Shown piece after piece: positions 1 through 7,951 of a DNA stretch of 45,049 bases (position 1 is the first letter of the stretch; every line of letters begins with the position of its first letter). The notes under the pieces were generated by a model, which ran no database searches, had not been told where the DNA came from, and was given only the letters and a program-made list of their open reading frames with translations. The translations under genes were made by a program, and so were the position numbers. The DNA is taken from contig CAIPBM010000028.1 of NCBI GenBank assembly GCA_903863295.1, positions 1 to 45,049 of the forward strand. The letters are read 5' to 3'. The stretch comes from an uncultured Verrucomicrobiota bacterium (GTDB taxonomy: Bacteria > Verrucomicrobiota > Verrucomicrobiia > Methylacidiphilales > UBA1321).

Positions 1-136
1 CTTCCAAAACGTCGTGCGCCTCATAGTAAAGCTGGGCGTTGAAGCACTGGAAAAAGCCGACGTAATGGCGGTCAAAGCCGGGGATTTCGTCCAGCGTCGC
101 CAGCAAAGCGTCGATCTTGGGCGTCTTGTGGGTCAT
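1..136 (-). CDS. DUF309-like protein, N-terminal part (runs off the window)
   Basis: Only the first 45 codons are present; the gene continues beyond base 1. The visible protein contains FFQCFNAQLYYEAHDVLE, which fits the DUF309 signature in which an Asn-containing helix is followed by Y-x-E-A-H-[ED]-V-L-E. DUF309 proteins are small helical proteins of unknown function, so no role is proposed. The ATG shares one base with the TGA of the upstream membrane-protein gene, indicating translational coupling within the minus-strand cluster that begins with the glutaredoxin gene. The family call rests on one motif. Confidence 0.7.
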   Translation of the reverse strand, partial: MTHKTPKIDALLATLDEIPGFDRHYVGFFQCFNAQLYYEAHDVLE

Positions 137-468
137 CAGCTATCTATTCCCCATGTGATGAATCGTGCAAGGGGGCGGCTGAAAATGGCGAGTAATGGTG
201 CCAACAGCAAGCATGCCATCATCCGGTACCGAATCGCATCGCGCAAATGGTCGTCGAGGACGTTGAGAGATTGAGCATATTCCAAGGGAATGGTCTGGAA
301 GACTCTTCCCCTGTCTCCTTCCGAGATAATAAGGCCCAATTTTTGTTGTTGATCATATGCCGCAATCACCTGACGGTCATGCATCGCGAGCATGCCTTTC
401 CATAATAGAAAAATGGCCAGTAGCCTCAAGGCAAGGGCTACGAGGGAGGAGAGTTTCATCTCTTCCAT
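136..468 (-). CDS. small two-helix membrane protein, unknown function
   Basis: No family is recognised. From the ATG at 468 the product is 110 residues, with one hydrophobic segment near residues 6-22 and a second near residues 78-95 that ends in a short basic stretch. The roughly 50 polar residues between them could be a periplasmic or cytoplasmic loop. Alternative starts are an ATG at 459, which would put the first helix at the extreme N-terminus, and a TTG at 507 overlapping the NlpC/P60 stop. The stop overlaps the DUF309 start by one base. Position in the cluster suggests co-expression with the envelope hydrolase upstream, but nothing in the sequence assigns a function. Confidence 0.6.
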   Translation of the reverse strand: MEEMKLSSLVALALRLLAIFLLWKGMLAMHDRQVIAAYDQQQKLGLIISEGDRGRVFQTIPLEYAQSLNVLDDHLRDAIRYRMMACLLLAPLLAIFSRPLARFITWGIDS

Positions 469-503
469 GCTTCCCGATATTGACCTCGAGTCAAGTCCAC
501 CGG

Positions 504-1136
504 TCAATCATACTTCGATGAAGCATTCAGGAGATGTCCTTCTGGCAGGTAGACAGGCAGCAGAGCGAGCACTTGTACCGATATCGGCGGCATCCCATTG
601 AGCCGTCCATAGGCGAAGATCCGGCGGTGACCGATGAAGCGTTCACCCGACTCACCCAGAATCCCGGTTGGAGGTCGATCCGGAATCGGATAAAACCCCA
701 CGCCGCCCATCGTTCCATCCATCTGCCGGCCTTCTCCCTGGGCGCCGACCATGACGTGGTTTCCGCAATAAATCATCACATGGCAAATCAGGGAATTCCT
801 CGCCAACGGTTGAGGCCCGGCAAAGAAAATCAGATCGCCCGGCTGGAGGGTGGCCGGGGTCCAATTCGACGTGGCATCCCAGACCTGACCATGATCCCGG
901 CAATACTCAAGCTGCCGATCCGCCTCGTCAGGAAGTTCGATGCCGGATGCTTCATGGATCACGTATTTAACAAAGCCTGAGCAATCCAGGCCTCCCCGGG
1001 CTGGATCCTCCGAGCCATAGATATAGCCCAAATGTTGGTGAGCCAGTCGATTCGCCACGGTCAGGACATCCTCCGCCCGCAACAGTGGCGCGGCAGCAAC
1101 CAGCGACAGATAAAACGCGAACCGAACCACCCTCAT
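504..1136 (-). CDS. secreted NlpC/P60 family peptidoglycan hydrolase
   Basis: The predicted product has 210 residues and begins with a signal peptide (residues 1-21, ending LLRA before ED). The NlpC/P60 papain-like domain follows: the nucleophile Cys52 lies in the conserved D-C-S-G-F motif, the block PGDLIFF precedes the second strand, and the general-base His lies in the CHVMIYCG block. Family members cut peptide bonds in cell-wall stem peptides, typically gamma-D-Glu-diaminopimelate, outside the inner membrane; this substrate is inferred from the family. An upstream GTG at 1154 would abut the glutaredoxin stop, but the ATG at 1136 gives a cleaner signal peptide. It lies 17 bases downstream of the glutaredoxin gene and is probably co-transcribed with it. 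Confidence 0.85.
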   Translation of the reverse strand: MRVVRFAFYLSLVAAAPLLRAEDVLTVANRLAHQHLGYIYGSEDPARGGLDCSGFVKYVIHEASGIELPDEADRQLEYCRDHGQVWDATSNWTPATLQPGDLIFFAGPQPLARNSLICHVMIYCGNHVMVGAQGEGRQMDGTMGGVGFYPIPDRPPTGILGESGERFIGHRRIFAYGRLNGMPPISVQVLALLPVYLPEGHLLNASSKYD

Positions 1137-1153
1137 GCCCAACCTGCCAGACA

Positions 1154-1408
1154 CTATTTGACCACGTTTCTCTCACGGAGGAAGACTTCGAGCTCCTCGG
1201 CGCCAAAGTCGGCCAGGATTTCCGTGCCCCAACGCATGGTGGGGGCTTTGGTCTGACCGGAAAGGCGTTTCATTTCCTCAAAGGCGGTGGAATCGGCGAG
1301 AACATCAGCCTTGCCATAGGCGATGCCTTGTTCATGTAAATACTCTTCGGCTTCGTCACACCAGGGACAGCCGGATTTAACGTAAAGAAAAGGACGGGGT
1401 GTGGCCAT
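1154..1408 (-). CDS. glutaredoxin-like thiol-disulfide protein
   Basis: This 84-residue protein matches a minimal glutaredoxin/NrdH-type thioredoxin fold. It has a first beta strand (FLYVKSG), the redox motif C-P-W-C at residues 14-17, and a K-A-P-T segment supplying the cis-proline near residue 55. Such proteins reduce disulfides or glutathione mixed disulfides in the cytoplasm; no signal peptide is visible. It is the first gene of the minus-strand cluster leading into the NlpC/P60 gene and is divergent from the glycerate kinase gene. The 236-base gap between the two starts presumably holds both promoters, though no convincing -35/-10 pair was identified. Confidence 0.85.
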   Translation of the reverse strand: MATPRPFLYVKSGCPWCDEAEEYLHEQGIAYGKADVLADSTAFEEMKRLSGQTKAPTMRWGTEILADFGAEELEVFLRERNVVK

Positions 1409-1644
1409 GATGGCAAATTACGCGCGTCGCGCGATTTGTCGCGCGGAAAATGGCATGAGATAGGCCATTCATGCACAAGGTCTTTCCGTGCAAATAGATG
1501 CCATGGATGGCGATGAACGCGTAGGGCACCAGGTCCTCGCCCAGGGACATCCGCGACACGACCCGAAACGCCACCACGAGTCCCAAGCCAACTTGTCGCA
1601 CGGATGCGCTTGCAATGAGGGCCAGAGAGGCTTTGATCAGATGC

Positions 1645-2799
1645 ATGTCGAAAGATCGCGCTACCGCAGCCATTTCTTACAAATCCCGGGTCTTGATTGC
1701 ACCGGATAAATTCAAGGGAACCCTCTCTTCCGAGGCAGCGGCGCTGGCCATCGAAAAGGGGCTGCGCCGGGCTTGGCCGGAGGTGAAAACGACCCGCCTC
1801 ATGCTCACCGATGGCGGGGAGGGGTTCATGGAATTGATGGTTCGCCAGACCCAGGGTCGCTTTCGCGGGATTCGGACGGTTGATGCGGTGCTTCGCCCGT
1901 GCCGGGCTCAATGGGGTGTGCTCGGAAATGGGCGCACCGCGGTCGTCGGGCTGACCAGCGCTTCCGGGATCGCCCAGTTGCCGGCCAACCTCCGCAATCC
2001 GGAAGAGACCAGCAACCTTGGCACGGGCCGGTTGCTCTCCCTGGCGGAAAGAGAGGGCTTCGAAGAAATCCTGGTCGGGTTGGGCGGCAGCGCAACGACG
2101 GAGGGAGGGATCACGCTCGCCGCGGCGATTGGTTACCGATTTCTGGACGAGGCCGGAAACAGCATTCCGCTAAATGGTGGAGGCCTGGCGAAGCTGGCGA
2201 AGATCATCCCACCCGCGACCCTGCCCAAAGCCCGGTTTATCGTGGCGACCGATGTCGATAATCCTCTCTTTGGCCCGAAGGGTGCGGCCTATCAGTTTGC
2301 GCCGCAAAAGGGGGCGGATTCAGCCATGGTCAAGCGGCTTGACGCAGGCTTGCGGCGTCTCGCACGGATCGTGAAGCGCGATCTGGGCCAGGACCTGGCC
2401 CAGGAACCGGGCGCGGGTGCAGCGGGCGGTTGCGGGTACGGACTCATGGCCTTCTTTCATGCCAAACGGGAGAACGGCTTTCAACTCGTCCGCCGATTGA
2501 TCAAACTCGATGACTTGATTCGTCGGCACGATCTGGTCATCACCGGTGAAGGTTGCTTTGACCGGACTTCGCTGCTCGGTAAAGCTCCCGCGCAACTGGC
2601 GGAACTGGCCCATCACTTCAAAAAACCGGTCTGGGCTTTTTGTGGACGCGTGTCCTTGCCCGCAACGAAATTGCCTTTCGACCGCATCGCCGCGCTCAGC
2701 ACCAAAAAAAATCCCGGCCCTCCGCCTGAAACCTTGACCTCCGCGCAACATGCCCACCGGTTGGCTCAACTCGCCTACGAAATTGCTCGAGACTTGTGA
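1645..2799 (+). CDS. glycerate kinase (GlxK/GarK-type family)
   Basis: The 384-residue product shows the hallmarks of this glycerate kinase family: the N-terminal APDKFKGTLS motif, LTDGGEGFM about 40 residues later, and the glycine-rich GLGGSATTEGG. A C-terminal region carries the conserved VITGEG segment. The family phosphorylates D-glycerate with ATP to 2- or 3-phosphoglycerate, feeding glyoxylate, glycolate or sugar-acid breakdown into glycolysis. The length is normal for the family. The ATG at 1645 was preferred over an upstream in-frame start at 1615 because the homologous region begins about 15 residues further in; neither has a strong ribosome binding site. It stands alone, 147 bases before a tRNA gene. 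Confidence 0.9.
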   Translation: MSKDRATAAISYKSRVLIAPDKFKGTLSSEAAALAIEKGLRRAWPEVKTTRLMLTDGGEGFMELMVRQTQGRFRGIRTVDAVLRPCRAQWGVLGNGRTAVVGLTSASGIAQLPANLRNPEETSNLGTGRLLSLAEREGFEEILVGLGGSATTEGGITLAAAIGYRFLDEAGNSIPLNGGGLAKLAKIIPPATLPKARFIVATDVDNPLFGPKGAAYQFAPQKGADSAMVKRLDAGLRRLARIVKRDLGQDLAQEPGAGAAGGCGYGLMAFFHAKRENGFQLVRRLIKLDDLIRRHDLVITGEGCFDRTSLLGKAPAQLAELAHHFKKPVWAFCGRVSLPATKLPFDRIAALSTKKNPGPPPETLTSAQHAHRLAQLAYEIARDL

Positions 2800-2946
2800 G
2801 CTATCATCTGCCCTTTTTTAGCGTAAACCGCTTTTTCTTGTCTCCGGCCTCAGGCCAAGCTTAGTATCATACAGGTTGATGGCATGTCAGGCCTCGCATC
2901 TCCATTGACGGGGGTACACTCTGATAAATCATTCGATCCTGATGAC

Positions 2947-3029
2947 GCCGGTGTGGTGAAATGGCAGACACGACAGACTCAAAATCTGTTATACGCAAGT
3001 ATGTGGGGGTTCAAGTCCCTCCACCGGCA
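2947..3029 (+). tRNA. tRNA-Leu (anticodon CAA)
   Basis: A complete 83-nt class II tRNA cloverleaf can be drawn. The acceptor GCCGGTG (2947-2953) pairs with CACCGGC (3022-3028), followed by discriminator A. The anticodon stem ACAGA/TCTGT encloses loop CTCAAAA, giving anticodon CAA, which reads UUG. A long variable arm typical of tRNA-Leu precedes the T-arm, whose loop is TTCAAGT. CCA is not encoded. It shares no obvious operon with its neighbours. A degraded copy of its 3' end lies about 30 kb downstream at 33176-33206. Confidence 0.95.
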
Positions 3030-3240
3030 CTCTCCTCTTTTTCCTCTGCGAGGGTATCGCTTTCGCAAGGAGCGTCTGGCGGGTTTGGGCGACTTACCAC
3101 GCGCCGAGACCCATCCTCGGAAAGATCGGTCACTTATGTACTGAACTTCAATGACAGATCACTAGGTCAAATTAGGACACTGCCAGAAAAATCGACCTTG
3201 TTTAGAGATCTCGCCATGTGCGAGTCGTATTGGGTAATCG

Positions 3241-5085
3241 TCAACCGGCACCATGATAGGGTACAGCAATTGGAGCGCTCCACGGAGCGAAGCCGGGTAG
3301 CTTGAGCTTTCGCTTGAAGACCTGCGCCCCGTCAGTGACGTAGAGCGTATCAAAGTGTTCGCCCCCGAAGCAGAGGCTGCGTACAGGGCCGCATGGCGTG
3401 GGCAGCGGCATTATGGCGCGTACACGTCCGTTTTGGTCGCAAACCTGAATACCCATGCGAGTGGCGGCATACAGATTGCCGTGAGTGTCGACAGCGAGAT
3501 CCTCCGCACCGCTGTCGTTGGGCACGTCGGTCATGTGGAGCCAGTAAAACGCCTGTTTGTCGGCCAGGGAGCCGTCGGGCTGAACGATGTAGCTGTAGAC
3601 CCATTTGGTGCTGTGCTCGGCAGCGAAGAAGAGCGCGCCATCGGGAGAAAGGGCGACGCCGGAAGCGGAGGACAGGCCCTGATCGACGGCCTTCTTTTCA
3701 CCGCCGGCTGTGATCTGCCAGATAGTGCTGGGCATGTCAGTATGCTCGCCTGGCTCACTGACATAGACCATACCTCCGTTTGTGACAACAATACTGTGCC
3801 CTGCAATACCCTCCGCGACAGTATGAAGGGTGCCCTTTGCGTCGAGCGCAATAACCTTCTTTTCGGTTGGCACAACGCCATAGAGCGTGCCATCTGGACC
3901 GAAGGCCTGACCAACAATGGCGGGCGCGTGTTGGAGGAATGGGATTGGCTTATCATCGGCGCCAAGAAGATAAATCGTGGTGGCGGGGGAATCGCTCAGA
4001 TAGACTTCGCCCTTGGCGTTGGCGGCGAGTCCGGTAACAGATTGGAAAGTCTGCGGGATTTTCTGCCAGCCTTCGCCGGGAACCGTGATTTCCTGAAGAG
4101 TGCTGTTTTTTGATATGCCTGCCTTGATCGGTGTCGGATAGTCGCGCCAAAGCCAGCGCATCACGTCGGGAAAGATCATTGACGAGGCATTGCCATCATG
4201 TCCGTGGGTACCCCAGGCATGGGCAACGTCATAGCCAGCGAAGCTTAAAGCCGCTTCCATCGCCTTATTGTTCTCAAACCAACTGCCAAAAAGGGGAAGC
4301 AACTCGTCGGCCGAACCGTCTTCCAGGAAGATGCGGATGGGTTTGGGGTCGGTCTTGCGGACCAAAGCCGGGTACTCGTGGCCACCCCGCATGGCAACGA
4401 ATGTTCCGATAACGGAATAGACGCGGGTGAATTGGTCTGGGCGGCTCCAAGCCAGGGTGAAAGAACCGATGCCCCCCGTACTGCCGCCGGTGACAGCATG
4501 GTCGTTGCCATCGGGCGAAAGATTAATCGCACGGCCATCGGAGGTTTTGAGTTTCTGCACGGCTGGCAGCACCTCATTTAACACGAAATCGGAAAAATGG
4601 TCGTTTACGCTGTCAAACTCGTAGGAGCGATCAAAGCGAAACGCGTGGCGCTGATGAGAAGGAACATTGGCTGGGTCCTTCCATATGCTTCCAGAGGTAA
4701 TGCCAACGCCGATCATGACGGGCACGTCTTTTTTCGCGATGAGGTTATCGAGTACGGTGCCGCTGCCCAGGCCGTCGAGTTTGACGAGCAGGCAGGCGGG
4801 TTTGGCGGGATCATACTGGGCGGGAACGTAGACCTGAATGTCATTTTCCGTCCCGGGATAAATCTTCGAATCGGAAATGGTGAAGTGTAAGATTTCGCCA
4901 TGAGGGACGTTGGGATTGATCTTACTGTCGTCGGAAGGAGTGGCCGCGAGAAGCTCCCCTTGGATTTTTTGTACCAACGGATCCAAAAGCGGTGGAGCGG
5001 TTGGAACAGGAGTTTGCCCGTGGAGGATTGAAACTGCGATGAGAAGCAAGACAATGGAGAAAACGCGGCGAAGCATTGAAAGCAT
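3241..5085 (-). CDS. secreted esterase fused to an SMP-30/gluconolactonase-like beta-propeller
   Basis: Two catalytic-type domains follow a signal peptide (hydrophobic core FSIVLLLIAVSIL, then HGQ). Residues about 60-330 form an alpha/beta hydrolase of the enterochelin-esterase/Esterase D type. The nucleophile Ser sits in GGSTGG, an acidic residue lies in LEDGSAD, and the likely catalytic His is in WGTHGHDG. Residues about 345-600 resemble a six-bladed SMP-30/gluconolactonase/LRE-like propeller, with repeated calcium-type loops such as LSPDGALFFA and VDTHGNLYA. The fusion could de-esterify a sugar substituent and bind or hydrolyse a lactone, but the substrate is unknown. Starts at 5076, 5085 and 5112 (ATG) and 5127 (TTG) all lack a clear ribosome binding site; 5085 keeps the signal peptide short. 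Confidence 0.8.
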   Translation of the reverse strand: MLSMLRRVFSIVLLLIAVSILHGQTPVPTAPPLLDPLVQKIQGELLAATPSDDSKINPNVPHGEILHFTISDSKIYPGTENDIQVYVPAQYDPAKPACLLVKLDGLGSGTVLDNLIAKKDVPVMIGVGITSGSIWKDPANVPSHQRHAFRFDRSYEFDSVNDHFSDFVLNEVLPAVQKLKTSDGRAINLSPDGNDHAVTGGSTGGIGSFTLAWSRPDQFTRVYSVIGTFVAMRGGHEYPALVRKTDPKPIRIFLEDGSADELLPLFGSWFENNKAMEAALSFAGYDVAHAWGTHGHDGNASSMIFPDVMRWLWRDYPTPIKAGISKNSTLQEITVPGEGWQKIPQTFQSVTGLAANAKGEVYLSDSPATTIYLLGADDKPIPFLQHAPAIVGQAFGPDGTLYGVVPTEKKVIALDAKGTLHTVAEGIAGHSIVVTNGGMVYVSEPGEHTDMPSTIWQITAGGEKKAVDQGLSSASGVALSPDGALFFAAEHSTKWVYSYIVQPDGSLADKQAFYWLHMTDVPNDSGAEDLAVDTHGNLYAATRMGIQVCDQNGRVRAIMPLPTPCGPVRSLCFGGEHFDTLYVTDGAQVFKRKLKLPGFAPWSAPIAVPYHGAG

Positions 5086-5123
5086 GAGGGTTTGATGGAG
5101 ACTCCGTGGCATAGGTCGTGATT

Positions 5124-5605
5124 TCAAAAAATGAAGGATAAGAAGGTAGAGAGAGCAGAGGGATCACCCCCACCTGCCAAGTTGAATTGTCCCGCGTCTT
5201 CGTCCTGCCGCGCCATTCCATCTTGCGACGACCGGTAAATCAACGGCAGCTTGTTGCTTCGACAAGAGGGCTCAAGCACCTTTAAATCATTCCGTGAGCT
5301 CTTATTGAGCGTATCGTACTCGATCCAGTCCGGGGCGCCCCCGTAGAAATCAAGACCGCAGATGCTTTTCACTTCCAACTCCAGTTTAATATCCCACGCG
5401 CGCATCATCGCGAACCAGGTTTTGAGTTTTTCGTCGCAGAAGTTCTTAAACGCCCAGTCGGTGTAAAGAATGGCATCCGTGAGTTTCCGGGGCTCGGTCC
5501 TTTGATCGGGACGTTCAAATAATTCAGGCAAGCAAAGCCCTTATTGTCCTTGCTGCTTTTGTGCGGACCTACTACACAACGCGGAATAGAGATATGTTCT
5601 GTCAC
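5124..5605 (-). pseudogene. decayed gene remnant
   Basis: A short stretch reads like conserved globular protein: TEPRKLTDAILYTDWAFKN and WFAMMRAWDIKLELEVKSI, within an open frame from a TTG at 5531. Upstream coding resemblance continues only in another frame (about 5405-5605), implying a frameshift. After about residue 60 the reading turns low-complexity and unlike a fold, ending against the esterase gene. No complete domain, start or plausible length remains, so this is called a degraded fragment, possibly of a carbohydrate-active protein. The region near 5150-5270 may instead belong to a dispersed intergenic repeat. The family is not identified. Confidence 0.45.
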
Positions 5606-5635
5606 GGGTGCATGGGGAGTTGATTCCCTTCCGGA

Positions 5636-7801
5636 TTATTTGAGAATCCAACGTACTTCATCGAAAATGACCAAGCCATCCGTGCCAGCGTTACTTATCT
5701 TGACGCTCTGAGGTTGATCGGGCTTGAAGGTGAAATCTCCGACGTGGATTAATCCAAACAAGGGGCTGGGTTTCGACTGATCAACGCGCACCGACTCTTT
5801 GCCATCGGCGGTATCAATCTCGACCAGCGTGCAAGTGGATTGTTTGCTGCCGGGGACGGAGGAAATATAGAGAGAGTATGTTCCCGCCTGAGTCAGCTTG
5901 GGGGAATAGGTGACATAAATATTTCCCTTGTCCCTGTTGCTGTCGTGAAAAAAGCAGGTCCCATAATAGGGAATTTGTGCCGCCGATTTATCGATTCCGT
6001 GAGCAGCCACCCCGACTTCGTCCTCCGAATCCATCTCGACATCTCCCGCTGCCTCGTCCCCCACGGGAATGATCTTGGCCACGGGGCATGATTGTTTTCC
6101 GTTCGCGCCACTCACCACCAGGGTCACCAGCGTCGCCTTGTTTTGCGTGAAAGTGTGCGTGGGATTTTCTTCCGCGCTATCGGTAACACCAGTGCCGTCG
6201 AAATTCCAAGCGTAAGTAACGCCGGGGGATGTTCCCTCCACGGGTTTGGCTGAAAAATGGACCGGTTCGCCCGGCTTGGGTTGCTTGGGCTCCCAGTCGA
6301 AATCGGCGCCCGGCTCGATCTCGGCATGCAAGATGCCGCCGTTTTGTTTTAAGCCGGCTTGCAGCGCATCCATTGGCACCTGCTGAACCGAAACATTGTC
6401 CGCGACGGCCAGGGCCGCAGCCGAACCGGTGGCCTCTCCCGTCATCATCAAAACCGGTTCCATTCGGATCGAACCCCACGCAACGTGCGTTGCCGAAAGA
6501 CAAACCGGCACGAGAAGGTTTTCGCATTGTTCCGGTTTCGGTACGAGACACCGGTAGGGAATGTCGTAAGGGCGCACCGGCTGGAAAACGCCTCCGTTGG
6601 GAAGGACTTCTCCCTCTTGCTTGCCCGGGAGTTGTGTTGAGTGGATATCAATTGCCATACTGCCGACGGCAATGCTGTCGTCTTTGTGACGGTTCTGCTG
6701 GAGATCACTTTGCCGCATGACATAGCTTCCGTCGAGCCGGCGGGCTTCCCGTACATAGATCTCCCGTGGAAAATGATCGTTGTCGGTAAATTCATCCCGA
6801 CATAGCCCCCATTCCGATATTTCATTTTGGTAAGCTTTCGGTACACGCGGGTCATTCTGGAGGAAGTAAAAATATCCGAGTGATTTTATCCGCTGTTTGC
6901 GTTCGATTTCCGCACGGGTTGCTTGATCACCTTCGGGATAAGGCCAGTTGATTTCCGGCATATCGCTGAAGTTGCTGTCGAGCTTCTGGTTGGGCAAATG
7001 ATACTGGCTATAATAGCCACTGGGAGGAAAGGTCTGCTTTTCGGCCCAATGGATATAGGATGCGAAGCGGCTTGCATCGTATCCTTCCGGCTTGGTGATC
7101 GGGACCCGGTTGGCGGGATCGCACGTCAGCGGGACGCGGTAGTTATAGGCCTGAATTTCGGGGCCATCCTTCTCTCGTCCCAGCGATTCGTTTAACTTCT
7201 CCCGACTCTCGGAACCGAGCAGATACGAGACTTTGGCCAAGGCTATCAGATCACCCATGTCACTCGCGTCAATGAACTCCTTGCCGGTCACTTTGATCGT
7301 CCCGTCCCCGCAAGTGAGGGAAACGATGTGCGTGTCTTTTTTCTCAACCGCGACCAGAGGCGCCTTGCGGATCACCCGAATGGCCGATTGCTCTTGCAAG
7401 AACTGTTCAAAGACCTGCTCAGCTATCTTGGGCTCAAGCTGGCCACCTTTGAGTTTGCCAATGAGCGAGTCGCGCAATTGTGGCGAATCGGGACCGTAAG
7501 TCGCTTCATAATAGTTTCCGACGCGCTGAAAAAATTCACGGCTTAGGCCCCCGATCGTCGAGTAGTTGGCGACATCGCTTGCGCCTAACCCGCCTTGGGC
7601 AATAACCCCACCCACGTAAGCGGTTGGCTCAACCAGGACAACGCTGCGACCAGCTTTGGCGGCAGCGACCGCCGCCATAATTCCCCCGGGGGAGGCTTTA
7701 TAAACCACGATATCGGCTGAAATTACTTCTCCCCATCCGTTGCGTGGGAAAAACCCTGTTAGTAAAACTGTTCCTGCTAAGACAATACAATGAATTTTCA
7801 T
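5636..7801 (-). CDS. secreted FAD-dependent oxidoreductase with PKD and golvesin-like domains
   Basis: The 721-residue product begins with a signal peptide and continues into a FAD-dependent oxidoreductase domain of the FAD_oxidored (Pfam 12831) type. It shows ADIVVYKASPGGIMAAVAAA, a VEP strand end, the YVGGVIAQGGLG block, and GSIRMEPVLMMTGEATGSA near the end of the catalytic part. A PKD domain follows (NFDGTGVTD, then NPTHTF). Last comes a beta-sandwich like the golvesin/xanthan-lyase C-terminal domain, ending ISNAGTDGLVIFDEVRWILK. Family members are common in polysaccharide-degrading Verrucomicrobiota and Planctomycetota, but the reaction is not established. The first glycine usual in the dinucleotide motif appears replaced by Lys (YKASPGG). 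It is divergent from the GH71/99-like gene across an operator-like palindrome. Confidence 0.85.
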   Translation of the reverse strand: MKIHCIVLAGTVLLTGFFPRNGWGEVISADIVVYKASPGGIMAAVAAAKAGRSVVLVEPTAYVGGVIAQGGLGASDVANYSTIGGLSREFFQRVGNYYEATYGPDSPQLRDSLIGKLKGGQLEPKIAEQVFEQFLQEQSAIRVIRKAPLVAVEKKDTHIVSLTCGDGTIKVTGKEFIDASDMGDLIALAKVSYLLGSESREKLNESLGREKDGPEIQAYNYRVPLTCDPANRVPITKPEGYDASRFASYIHWAEKQTFPPSGYYSQYHLPNQKLDSNFSDMPEINWPYPEGDQATRAEIERKQRIKSLGYFYFLQNDPRVPKAYQNEISEWGLCRDEFTDNDHFPREIYVREARRLDGSYVMRQSDLQQNRHKDDSIAVGSMAIDIHSTQLPGKQEGEVLPNGGVFQPVRPYDIPYRCLVPKPEQCENLLVPVCLSATHVAWGSIRMEPVLMMTGEATGSAAALAVADNVSVQQVPMDALQAGLKQNGGILHAEIEPGADFDWEPKQPKPGEPVHFSAKPVEGTSPGVTYAWNFDGTGVTDSAEENPTHTFTQNKATLVTLVVSGANGKQSCPVAKIIPVGDEAAGDVEMDSEDEVGVAAHGIDKSAAQIPYYGTCFFHDSNRDKGNIYVTYSPKLTQAGTYSLYISSVPGSKQSTCTLVEIDTADGKESVRVDQSKPSPLFGLIHVGDFTFKPDQPQSVKISNAGTDGLVIFDEVRWILK

Positions 7802-7857
7802 TTTTAAAGAGGTTACAACGCCATGTGGTAACAAAAGCTTGTCGTGGCGTCTAAAAG

Positions 7858-7875
7858 TGATAAAACGTTTCTTCA
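7858..7875. promoter_or_regulatory. LacI-type operator (site 1)
   Basis: TGATAAAACGTTTCTTCA matches the window's consensus TGATAAAACGTTTTATCA at 16 of 18 positions, with the left half-site perfect. It lies between the divergent starts of the FAD oxidoreductase (7801) and the GH71/99-like gene (7952), 56 and 76 bases from the two start codons. Binding by the LacI protein encoded at 22066-23175 is inferred. Confidence 0.7.
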
Positions 7876-7951
7876 ACTGCCGCAAGGCTAAAGTTTTAAA
7901 AATAACAATAACAAAAAGCTCTCTCCGGCTTGGTTTGTTGAGCGAAAATTT

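Noticed and set aside
1377..1673. 98-codon minus-strand frame between glutaredoxin and glycerate kinase genes, hydrophobic and with plausible codon use
   Set aside because: It overlaps both neighbours, has no recognised domain and ends inside the glutaredoxin gene. It could be real, but support is too weak to call.
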